DNA from: Bacteroidaceae bacterium
GTDB taxonomy: Bacteria; Bacteroidota; Bacteroidia; Bacteroidales; Bacteroidaceae
DNA length: 14,170 bases
Direction of reading: 5' to 3'
Assembly: GCA_900770665.1 (NCBI GenBank)
Contig: CAAGKZ010000093.1
Location: 1 to 14,170, forward strand
Shown here: positions 7,069-13,413 of the stretch, piece after piece
Layout: each line of letters begins with the position of its first letter
Position numbering within the stretch: the first letter of the stretch is position 1
Program-made: the position numbers and the translations under genes
Notes under the pieces: model-generated
What the model was told of the DNA's origin: nothing
Databases searched by the model: none
The model's input: only the letters and a program-made list of their open reading frames with translations

Positions 7069-7692
7069 CTATCGGATAAAATGCATCATATCCCAAGGTT
7101 CATCCTTGGGGCGGCCGGGAGCCTTCTCTCCGTTTGTCGTTTTCAACAGCCATGCCATGTTGCGTGCAAGCGTCTGCATGGTCTGCATACCCTCTTTGTC
7201 CAAGGCGGCTTCGCCGGGTGTTCTGCCATAGACGATATTCCAGTATTGCGATGTCACCACCGGCATGTTCATCATTTGGAAAGGCATATTCAGGCTTTCG
7301 AATGCAGCAGTTGCACCACCCCTGCGGCACACGGCAATGGCCGCAGCCGGTTTCCCTGCTATATTCGCGCCGTTTGAATAGAACGCGCGTTGTATTACAG
7401 ATAGCAACGCGCCGTTGGGCTGACCGTAATAGACAGGCGAACCGACAATGAGCGCATTTGCATCGGCAAATTTCTCCGATATGCTATTGCATACATCATC
7501 ATCAAACACACAGCGCCCCAACCCCTTGGCCGCACACTGGCCACAGGCCGCGCAACCACGTATGGGTTTGTTTCCAATCCATACGATTTCGCTTTCAATG
7601 CCCTCTTTCTCCAATAGTTTAGCCACCTCGGCCAGTGCTGTGGCAGTATTTCCCTCCTTGCGAGGACTACCGTTTATAAGCAGTACTTTCAT
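7069..7692 (-). CDS. NADPH-dependent FMN reductase / iron-sulfur flavoprotein family
   Basis: A 207-aa flavodoxin-fold protein. MKVLLINGSPRKEGNT at the start has the G-S-P-R-x-x-G-N-T phosphate loop that holds FMN, and GSPVYYGQPNGAL and CRRGGATAAFESLN are further flavin-contact segments. A cysteine cluster C47-x2-C50-x2-C53-x7-C61 (GCAACGQC...RC), plus C68, matches the spacing of iron-sulfur flavoproteins that bind a 4Fe-4S cluster, so an electron-transfer role is plausible. It follows the flavin reductase gene by 11 nt on the same strand and should be cotranscribed. Quinone, nitro-compound or FMN reduction are all possible; the true electron acceptor is unknown. Confidence 0.8.
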   Translation of the reverse strand: MKVLLINGSPRKEGNTATALAEVAKLLEKEGIESEIVWIGNKPIRGCAACGQCAAKGLGRCVFDDDVCNSISEKFADANALIVGSPVYYGQPNGALLSVIQRAFYSNGANIAGKPAAAIAVCRRGGATAAFESLNMPFQMMNMPVVTSQYWNIVYGRTPGEAALDKEGMQTMQTLARNMAWLLKTTNGEKAPGRPKDEPWDMMHFIR

Positions 7693-7703
7693 AATCTTTA
7701 AAA

Positions 7704-8267
7704 TTACTTCAGAGTTTTTCCATCGGCAAAAGCATTGCCCACACGTTTACCCAGTTCCACATAACCATGATGGATGGGCTCATATGTGATAACCTGCATC
7801 TTCTCAACATCGGGCTTGCCGTCCTCGCCTATGTAAGCCTCATCTACAAGGATGTTGACAATCTCGGCCACAATATAATACCCCTCCTCGCTCTCGTCAA
7901 TCTTGCGCAAAATGCGGCACTCCATAGTCATGGGAAAATCGGTGAACACAGGGGCGTTTACATTCCCGGCCTTAGTGGCAGTCCACCCCGTCTTCTGCAT
8001 CTTCGCAGGGTCTTTCCTGGCACTTACAATACCCACATAGTCAGCAGCCACCATCGTATCCTTTGTGGCAAATGCAACGGTAAACTCACCACAACGGGCA
8101 AGGTTCTCCGTAGTGGCATGCGAGCCCATGCTAATCATTATCTCTTTACTGTCTCATTGACCGCCCCATGCAGCATTCATGGCATTTGGAGTACCGTCAC
8201 TGTTATATGTACCTATAATTAGTACCGGCTGTGGAAACATCCACGCCTTCTGTCCAAAACTTTTCAT
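7704..8267 (-). pseudogene. flavin reductase family protein interrupted by an in-frame TGA
   Basis: The full family-like frame starts at ATG 8267 with MKSFGQKAWMFPQPVLIIGT, then YNSDGTPNAMNAAWGGQ, then TGA at 8154-8156 (codon 38). It continues in frame as DSKEIMISMGSHATTENLAR and onward to the stop at 7704. Without the TGA the product would be about 187 aa, a normal length for the FMN-binding split-barrel flavin reductases, which supply reduced flavin to partner enzymes. The open part alone (ATG at 8138, 144 aa) lacks the N-terminal strands that the family uses for flavin binding. TGA could come from a one-base change of TGG (Trp). The gene may be dead, recently inactivated, or carry a sequence error. 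The promoter at 8292-8326 is placed for the 8267 start, not 8138. Confidence 0.8.
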
Positions 8268-8291
8268 AAGAATATTATATTACTTTATGCA

Positions 8292-8326
8292 CAAAGATAT
8301 AAGCAAACGAGCGAAAGTTGTGCAAA
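8292..8326 (-). promoter_or_regulatory. promoter of the flavin reductase/FMN reductase operon
   Basis: On the minus strand TTTG (8323-8326) is followed after 23 nt, counting from its TTG part, by TATCTTTG (8292-8299). The -7 match is perfect; the spacer is at the long end for Bacteroidota. It lies 25 nt before the ATG at 8267. Confidence 0.55.
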
Positions 8327-8448
8327 TGAACAGGAGAAAATTCATTTTCTCACACAATGAACGAAGCTAAACTTCGCTGAAAGCAAAAATGTCAAACTTG
8401 CGTGAATATTTCAAAGCGAATGCAAAAATTCTGCACCACCAGGCGCGA

Positions 8449-8471
8449 CTTAAGATTTTAAGACAAAAGAA
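8449..8471. repeat. dispersed intergenic sequence, copy 1 (partner at 10373-10395)
   Basis: CTTAAGATTTTAAGACAAAAGAA here matches CTTAATATTTTTAGACAAAAGAA at 10373-10395 in 21 of 23 positions, same orientation. Both copies sit in non-coding DNA on either side of the Fic gene. The first half contains the palindrome CTTAAGATTTTAAG. It looks like part of a longer decayed intergenic repeat family. Confidence 0.5.
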
Positions 8472-8594
8472 CAGAAGAATTACTTGTAATCGAAAAGACT
8501 TGCAACAAGCAGTCGGGCGTAGTAGCGAATTTAGTGCTACCACTGTCTTGAATTTAATACTTTCGGTTTTAACCGCACTTTGTGCGATTGAATC

Positions 8595-8636
8595 TTTCAC
8601 CTTTCAGTCTTCCGTTTTCAGATTTCAGTTTTCAGT
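8595..8636. repeat. heptad repeat array (TTTCANN), six units
   Basis: Six consecutive 7-nt units read TTTCACC, TTTCAGT, CTTCCGT, TTTCAGA, TTTCAGT, TTTCAGT. The same unit recurs at 11987-12014. The array coincides with the broken 3' end of the YdeI-family gene, whose last codons are made of repeat sequence. Confidence 0.75.
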
Positions 8637-8962
8637 TTGAGTTTCCCCGCCTCTGTCATCAGCCCACGCGCTTCAAGTGAGGCGCAGCGGTCCATGTTCA
8701 GTTGTGTCCAATGGCTTTTAGGCCGGCGTGGCGACAGGCGTTGCACCAAGCGCCCATCTGGCAACCGCTTTAGCGTACTGTCAATCCACCCGAAGCAGAG
8801 CGCCTCCTCTACCACCTCAACATACTGCACAGCCGACCACTGCGGCGCGCACTTGCTGCGGTAAGTCACCACCCAACAACACTTCTCCTTGTCGTGGTTC
8901 TCCATGAGCCACCGGCGAAGCTCATCGCGGGAGGATAGATGTAATAGATTGATTATTTCCAT
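8618..8962 (-). pseudogene. YdeI/OmpD-associated family protein, C-terminally truncated
   Basis: A 114-aa product with the N-terminal part of the YdeI/OmpD-associated family: SSRDELRRWLMENHDKEKCC, WVVTYRSK, then EVVEEALCFGWIDSTLKRL, QRLSPRRPKSHW and LEARGLMTEAG. Relatives I recall are about 185-195 aa; here similarity stops after MTEAG and the remaining KLKLKTEI is encoded by the heptad array, with the stop inside a repeat unit. About 70 C-terminal residues are therefore missing, and I find no trace of them in 8370-8594. Function of the family is poorly known. It begins 66 nt after the Fic stop on the same strand, and could be read from that transcript. A short functional variant cannot be excluded. 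Confidence 0.7.
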
Positions 8963-9028
8963 TAGATATCAGCCATTGAAACGTAGTGTTCGCTCACGAG
9001 TTGCCTGCTATATAAAAATTGTTTACTT

Positions 9029-10099
9029 CTAAATTTCACATTTGACCACCCACTTACCATTGCGTCGGCCATTCTCTCTTTCAAGAAGGCCTCTCTCAAC
9101 CAGAGCTGGTGTCATACGTTTAACGGTTCTCTCGGATTTACCAATATGTTTTGCAATCTCAATCTGAGTGGCATCAGGGTTTTCTTTTACATATCGTAAA
9201 AGTGCCAACTCGTCAAGATTACAATTCAAAGTGCCATTCAAAGTGCCATTTTGGCTCTTTGAAATTTCAGATGTGGCACTTTGGAGTTCACCTGCCAACA
9301 TAGTGCGGTTGCTCAACTTGTTCTGCTCACCAAACAAAAGGTTTCTGAAAAACAATTCAAGGAACTCGGATGTCGCAAAAACTCGCTTGGGGATATTGTT
9401 GTAGTTCGCCCTCACGAGCGCATTTCTGAAATACCACGAATTATCCTTGAATACATCGTTGTCGACACCGAATCCGAAGGTCTGCAACCACTTCATCGCA
9501 AATACGGCTGTAGTGCGAGTGTTGCCCTCACGGAATGGATGTATCTGCCAAATGCCCGACACGAACTTGCAAATCTGCTTAACCGCCATATCGGCATTCA
9601 GCACAGAGTAGTCGGTCTTTTTCTCCTGTCCGAAGTCGTATTCGAGCGTCTCACGCAGCATATCATAGTTCGAATAGAGCACCGTATCGCCATTCAAGAC
9701 CCACTCCTTCTTTGTGATATTCACATCGCGCAACTTACCGGCGTGTTTGTAGATACCTTCAAACAATCGGCGGTGAATCCTCAACAGATAATCGGGGGTG
9801 AACGAAAACGACTGCTCGGACAAAATCTCGGTTATGCGTGCCGAAACTTTGTCTGCCTCCTCGGTGCGCTCGTCATCATGTTGCTCACGAACATCTTTGG
9901 TCTGATAGTAAGTGTCAAGCATATCCTTGACCTGGTCGATTGTAATATCGCCCTCAATATGCTGCACCGCAGTCTTGATAAGATATTCCGACGGCTTCAA
10001 ACCATCAACATCTTGAAGACCAATCGCCGTCTGCCATGCATTAGCTTTTGCCTTCTTGTCCGGCTCACCTTGAACTATATATTTATCAAATTCGCTCAT
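9029..10099 (-). CDS. Fic-domain protein with N-terminal VbhA-like domain and C-terminal winged helix
   Basis: A 356-aa protein in three parts. Residues ~10-66 (ANAWQTAIGLQDVDGLKPSE, then HIEGDITIDQVKDML) resemble the small VbhA antitoxin fold. Residues ~75-255 form the Fic domain, with the complete active-site loop HPFREGNTR (187-195) and a WVLNGDTVLYSNY segment (133-145) that fits the substrate-clamping flap. A linker with tandem NGTL units follows, then a winged helix (LALLRYVKENPDATQIEIAK, KSERTVKRM) at ~295-356. Fic enzymes usually transfer AMP to target proteins. The classic inhibitory motif [S/T]xxxE[G/N] is not intact: the matching place reads LQDVDG, so self-inhibition is uncertain. 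ATG 10099 is only 5 nt after the -7 element, so the mRNA may be leaderless. The winged helix suggests DNA binding, perhaps autoregulation. Confidence 0.88.
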   Translation of the reverse strand: MSEFDKYIVQGEPDKKAKANAWQTAIGLQDVDGLKPSEYLIKTAVQHIEGDITIDQVKDMLDTYYQTKDVREQHDDERTEEADKVSARITEILSEQSFSFTPDYLLRIHRRLFEGIYKHAGKLRDVNITKKEWVLNGDTVLYSNYDMLRETLEYDFGQEKKTDYSVLNADMAVKQICKFVSGIWQIHPFREGNTRTTAVFAMKWLQTFGFGVDNDVFKDNSWYFRNALVRANYNNIPKRVFATSEFLELFFRNLLFGEQNKLSNRTMLAGELQSATSEISKSQNGTLNGTLNCNLDELALLRYVKENPDATQIEIAKHIGKSERTVKRMTPALVERGLLERENGRRNGKWVVKCEI

Positions 10100-10103
10100 A
10101 ATA

Positions 10104-10135
10104 CAAAGTTAACACTTTCCATGCAGTTACCCAAA
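10104..10135 (-). promoter_or_regulatory. promoter of the Fic gene
   Basis: On the minus strand TTTG (10132-10135) is followed by exactly 20 nt, then TAACTTTG (10104-10111). The predicted transcription start lies within about 3 nt of the ATG at 10099, leaving almost no 5' leader. Confidence 0.65.
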
Positions 10136-10222
10136 CCAAGTGTAGCAAAAATATAATAAACACGCGACATATCCAAAGGTAACAATATAGCAGTTGACCC
10201 ACATACCGAAAAACTACGTTGG

Positions 10223-10329
10223 TGTCATATCGACCGCAGTGAAGATATCTCAAACTTCGTTTTTTAAAAGATGTTTCGACTTGACTTTAGCCCCATCGGG
10301 CATCGACAGTTGGTTCGTTCAGGATGGCA
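10223..10329. repeat. degenerate inverted-repeat intergenic element (CATCCTGA-type)
   Basis: The left end, TGTCATATCGACCGCAGTGA then AGATATCT, and the right end, AGATGTTTCGACTTGAC then TTCGTTCAGGATGGCA, look like decayed outward-facing arms of the common intergenic repeat with TGTCATCCTGA...GAAGGATCT ends, which I know from many Bacteroidota genomes. The terminal 11 bases match as an inverted repeat at only 7 positions. No transposase is encoded. Assignment by recalled pattern. Confidence 0.4.
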
Positions 10330-10372
10330 AGTTCGCGAAGAAAAAAGTCGCGAGTCAACAGCTATATTATTA

Positions 10373-10395
10373 CTTAATATTTTTAGACAAAAGAA
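10373..10395. repeat. dispersed intergenic sequence, copy 2 (partner at 8449-8471)
   Basis: The 23-bp match differs from copy 1 at two positions and lies just upstream of the ATPase promoter. Surrounding DNA (10330-10420) is AT-rich and holds no gene. Confidence 0.5.
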
Positions 10396-10420
10396 TAACA
10401 AATAAATTCTTTGGTATTTA

Positions 10421-10452
10421 TTGCACAAATGATAATTATATTCGTATATTTG
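10421..10452 (+). promoter_or_regulatory. promoter of the DUF234 ATPase gene
   Basis: TTG (10421-10423), 21 nt, then TATATTTG (10445-10452) match the Bacteroidota promoter. Transcription would start near 10457, inside the first of the three phased repeats that follow. Confidence 0.65.
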
Positions 10453-10454
10453 CA

Positions 10455-10493
10455 TTACCGTAACCAACATTACGGTAACAGACGTTACGATAA
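10455..10493 (+). promoter_or_regulatory. three 15-bp phased TTACNGTAA repeats in the ATPase leader (operator-like)
   Basis: TTACCGTAA (10455), TTACGGTAA (10470) and TTACGATAA (10485) begin exactly 15 bp apart, occupying the space between the -7 element and the ATG at 10505. The outer bases TTAC/GTAA make each unit itself near-palindromic. The position suggests a binding site for a repressor, possibly the encoded protein, or an RNA element at the 5' end of the message. Confidence 0.6.
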
Positions 10494-10504
10494 AACCTAA
10501 ATGT

Positions 10505-11830
10505 ATGAGATTTTTTGATAGAGAACAAGAGTTTGAAAAACTCAGAGGAATAGAGACACTGTCTCATGAAATTGCCCAATTTACCATCATCACAGGAAGA
10601 CGCCGCATTGGTAAAACCGAGATGGTCAAGAAGTTTCACGAGGACAAGACCATGCTATACTTTTTTGTTGCTCGCAAGGCCGAAGCCGATTTATGCGAAA
10701 TATTCGTAGACGAGATTCGCACAAAGCTCAACATACCAATGCTCGCTAGCAAAGGAATGTCTTTTGCCACAATATTCAAATTCATTATGGAATTGTCGCA
10801 GACCCGGCACATCAACCTTTTCATTGATGAGTTCCAGGATTTTTATAGGGTAAACCCATCCATCTATTCCGACATGCAAAACACCTGGGACAGCTATAAA
10901 AGCAAAGCCCATATCAATCTAATAGTGGCAGGTTCCGTGAATACATTGATGAACAAGATATTCAAGGACAAGAAACAACCCCTGTTTGGCCGACAAACCG
11001 ACACAATACATGTTCGCCCTTTCAAGCCCTCTGTTCTCAAAGAAATCATGTCTGAATATTGCCCCGGCTATAAGAAATCAGATCTCTTGGCCCTTTATAC
11101 ACTGACAGGTGGAGTGGCTAAATATGTCGAGCTGTTCATCGATAAGAAAAAATTCACCGAAAAGAAAATGATGGACATGTTCTTTGAGCAGGATTCCTAT
11201 TTCCTGTCAGAGGGCAAGAACATGCTCGTTGATGAGTTTGGCAAAGATTACAGTATTTATTTCTCAATTCTGACACTTATAGCCCAAGGCAAAAATACAC
11301 GTTCAGAACTGGAAAGCACTCTCAACACAAAAGAATTGTCGGGCTACTTAAAAAACCTAAGTGAAGAGTATGGCCTGATAAGCAAGATGCAGCCCATTTA
11401 CGAGAAGTCAAACAATAAGAACGTACATTATGCCATCAATGACCAATTCTTGAAATTCTGGTTCCGTTTCATATACAAATATTCACACATCATTGAGGCA
11501 GGCGGTAACGATAGATTAAGAGCCATAGCAGAGCGCGATTTTGCAACATTCAGCGGCAAATCGCTTGAAAGTTACTTTTTTGAAGTACTTAAAGAATCGG
11601 GGGCATACACCCGTCTTGGATATTGGCATGACAGGAAAGGCGAAAACGAGATTGATATTATTGCCGAGGACGAACTGGGTGATAAGATAGAATTTATAGA
11701 GGTCAAGCGACAAGCGAAAAACTTTGACGAAAGTGTTCTGAAGAACAAATCAGCGCTATTCCTCAAAGCCGTCGGAACTTTTAAAGAATACGATATTATT
11801 TACAAAGGACTATCTATAGAGGACATGTAA
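10505..11830 (+). CDS. archaeal-type AAA ATPase with DUF234 (PD-(D/E)xK-like) C-terminal domain
   Basis: A 441-aa protein. It starts with FFDREQEFEKL, a typical entry motif of this family, then Walker A GRRRIGKT (31-38) and Walker B INLFIDEFQDF with D108 and E109. A sensor-like stretch NLIVAGS follows, then a winged-helix-like middle (ARGKN-like TLIAQGKNTRSELES, KELSGYLKNL, LISKM). The C-terminal DUF234 region (INDQFLKFWFRFIY, then GENEIDIIAEDE and IEFIEVKRQ) carries the D-x(n)-E-x-K pattern of PD-(D/E)xK nucleases. Such ATPases are abundant in Bacteroidota and archaea, often in mobile or variable regions; their role is not established, though DNA-linked activity is likely. It is a single-gene unit with its own promoter. 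A second ATG at 10501 is out of frame and gives a five-codon peptide only. Confidence 0.87.
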   Translation: MRFFDREQEFEKLRGIETLSHEIAQFTIITGRRRIGKTEMVKKFHEDKTMLYFFVARKAEADLCEIFVDEIRTKLNIPMLASKGMSFATIFKFIMELSQTRHINLFIDEFQDFYRVNPSIYSDMQNTWDSYKSKAHINLIVAGSVNTLMNKIFKDKKQPLFGRQTDTIHVRPFKPSVLKEIMSEYCPGYKKSDLLALYTLTGGVAKYVELFIDKKKFTEKKMMDMFFEQDSYFLSEGKNMLVDEFGKDYSIYFSILTLIAQGKNTRSELESTLNTKELSGYLKNLSEEYGLISKMQPIYEKSNNKNVHYAINDQFLKFWFRFIYKYSHIIEAGGNDRLRAIAERDFATFSGKSLESYFFEVLKESGAYTRLGYWHDRKGENEIDIIAEDELGDKIEFIEVKRQAKNFDESVLKNKSALFLKAVGTFKEYDIIYKGLSIEDM

Positions 11831-11843
11831 GCAATCTATAAGT

Positions 11844-12014
11844 TTTCACCTTAACCTTTCACCTCACCCACGCGGCAGCGCAACAAATTGCTCCTCTGCC
11901 CGAGAGGAGCTGTCACGCAGTGACTGAGGAGAGGGAGTGATTGTGCAATCCGCGAGCATCGGCTACTCGTATTGCCGAAACCACGTTTTCACCTTTCACT
12001 TTTCACCTTTCACT
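11844..12014. repeat. TTTCACN heptads flanking an intergenic hairpin element
   Basis: Two spaced TTTCACC units lie at 11844-11850 and 11857-11863. Four perfect tandem units, alternating TTTCACC and TTTCACT, lie at 11987-12014. The same heptad family forms the array at 8595-8636. Confidence 0.7.
11891..11940. repeat. structured intergenic element with two hairpins
   Basis: CTCCTCT (11891-11897) pairs with AGAGGAG (11903-11909) and GTCAC (11912-11916) with GTGAC (11920-11924); GAGGAGAGGGAGTGA follows. I recall near-identical arrangements (a CTCC...GGAG hairpin, a GTCAC/GTGAC hairpin, then GAGGGGAG) as a widespread intergenic repeat in gut bacteria. It does not end in a T-run, so it is not a clear terminator. 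Confidence 0.5.
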
Positions 12015-12155
12015 TTCAATCAATTAGACCGACTCACCACCCTGCAGGCACTTGAACAGACACTGAACAAAATCTTCCTACTGAATAACGGCGCAAAAGT
12101 AACGGCAGACTATTCTAACGAAGAAGAAAGCATTGGAATGGTGGCGGAGGAATAG
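11937..12155 (+). other. doubtful 72-codon reading frame, possible gene remnant
   Basis: The first ~25 codons read through repeat DNA and the heptads. Only the last ~40 residues (LDRLTTLQALEQTLNKIFLL, then NNGAKVTADYSNEEES) look protein-like, with a plausible amphipathic helix. I recognise no family and see no promoter. It may be the 3' end of a gene displaced by repeat insertion, or chance. Confidence 0.15.
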
Positions 12156-12249
12156 AGAAAAAAACAAGAAACAACACGCATTTAAGTTACAACAATTTAT
12201 CTTACGATATTTATGTATATACATAAGAAATGGCCAAAAAGTCATATAC

Positions 12250-12287
12250 AAAAAGCACTCCCCACCAGAATATCCTAATGGGGAGTG
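12250..12287 (-). terminator. intrinsic terminator of the ImmA/IrrE operon
   Basis: CACTCCCCA (12256-12264) and TGGGGAGTG (12279-12287) form a perfect 9-bp stem, 23 nt after the stop of the peptidase gene. On the minus strand it is followed by CTTTTTG. The plus-strand side lacks a comparable T-run directly after the stem. Confidence 0.8.
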
Positions 12288-12310
12288 ATAGGTTTTACTT
12301 GATATGAAAT

Positions 12311-13363
12311 TTAACGACGTAATATACGCAAAACTGTGGGTTTGCGAGCAAAATAATGAGTCAAAACGCCTAATGGCAAATTAAATGTCTCAGCCAACTC
12401 GCTATCAGAATAATCAAGTTCTGTTTTAAATAAGTCGTACGCTTCAAAAAACAATTGTGGTTTATCTATATTTACATCTATTGGTTCATGTTTTTTGTAT
12501 CCTCTGCGGCTTAATTCAATATTCAAATACTGGTACCAATCTTTGTCAATACAATCCAAGTCCATAGCTCTATGAATTATTGCAGCCATCGATGTTAACC
12601 AACATTGTTTTAAAGGTATCAGGTATGCTAATTTTAGTTTAAATAAAGAATCCTTTATCTCTTTTTCAGGCATTAAAAATTCCGCTGCGAATCTAAATGC
12701 CTCTTTCTCTTTGTCTCTAAAACCAGGTATGGCTATATTGGGAAATACATGCATGAGTATATGCCCTAGCTCATGTGCAAGATCAAGTCTTTTGCGGTCA
12801 TTACTCTGATTCCCATTTATTATTATTACAGGAGTTCCCCCGTCCGTTATAAAAGAGACACCATCAAACCCTTCTGCATAATCATATTGTTCCACAATTA
12901 TAATACCATGTCTTTCAAGAATACCAAATATATCTTTGATAGGCCCTTCTGCAATACCAATTAAGCGACGAGTAAACTGCGCGACGTATTCAGGAGTATA
13001 TCCTTCTTCCAAATCAAATACTTTAAAAGTAAATCTAGGAAAATCAATAGATTCAGACATTTGGTCTATTATGTACCCAATTAGTTTATTGGATCTTTCG
13101 ATGTATTCTTTTTCTTTTTTTCCTAATCCAAGCTTTTTACGGTAGTGCGCATTTTCCACATTATTGGATATTTTTTGCTCATAAAAAGCTTTGGGAAACC
13201 CCAAATAATCAATAATTCTTTGTTTTACTTCATCAGACAATAGCCCCACACCTTTTTCGAATTTAGACAAATTCGATTGGGACAAGCCTTGAATTTTAGA
13301 CGACAATTCAGTTTGAGAATAGCCTTTATATTCCCGCACAAATGTCAATTGTCTTGGATTCAT
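12311..13363 (-). CDS. XRE-family regulator fused to ImmA/IrrE (COG2856) metallopeptidase, antitoxin-like
   Basis: A 350-aa protein. Residues ~3-58 form an XRE helix-turn-helix (PRQLTFVREYKGYSQTELSS, LSQSNLSKFEKG). After a linker, residues ~180-235 are an ImmA/IrrE zinc peptidase: RLDLAHELGHILMH with H197, E198 and H201, then EKEAFRFAAEFLMP supplying the third ligand (probably E221). A C-terminal segment (YSDSELAETFNLPLGVLTHY) looks like another helical DNA- or protein-contact region. This arrangement is known for antitoxins of two-gene modules and for phage-type repressor cleavage regulators. The frame is open 15 codons upstream, but MNPRQLTF at 13363 directly precedes the HTH and is preferred. 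It follows the 213-aa gene by 50 nt on the same strand, and ends at a strong terminator. Confidence 0.88.
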   Translation of the reverse strand: MNPRQLTFVREYKGYSQTELSSKIQGLSQSNLSKFEKGVGLLSDEVKQRIIDYLGFPKAFYEQKISNNVENAHYRKKLGLGKKEKEYIERSNKLIGYIIDQMSESIDFPRFTFKVFDLEEGYTPEYVAQFTRRLIGIAEGPIKDIFGILERHGIIIVEQYDYAEGFDGVSFITDGGTPVIIINGNQSNDRKRLDLAHELGHILMHVFPNIAIPGFRDKEKEAFRFAAEFLMPEKEIKDSLFKLKLAYLIPLKQCWLTSMAAIIHRAMDLDCIDKDWYQYLNIELSRRGYKKHEPIDVNIDKPQLFFEAYDLFKTELDYSDSELAETFNLPLGVLTHYFARKPTVLRILRR

Positions 13364-13413
13364 AATTACATAGTTATTTAATAGTAAAAAGAAAAAGGAG
13401 CTTGGCAACTCGG

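Noticed and set aside
8154..8156. TGA read as tryptophan genome-wide (altered code)
   Set aside because: TGA is the normal stop of other genes here, for example the M15 peptidase (4468-4470) and the alcohol dehydrogenase (7021-7023).
8367..8640. 77- and 83-codon frames on opposite strands in the spacer left of the YdeI-family gene
   Set aside because: They run through repeat DNA and the heptad array, have no family pattern, and one overlaps the dispersed 23-bp repeat.
9281..10156. 291-codon open frame on the plus strand
   Set aside because: It is antisense to the Fic gene, which has a complete HPFREGNTR motif, so this frame is a shadow.
10455..10493. CRISPR repeats or plasmid iterons
   Set aside because: Only three 9-bp units with 6-bp gaps exist and no spacer, Cas or Rep gene is present; their place in a promoter leader favours an operator.
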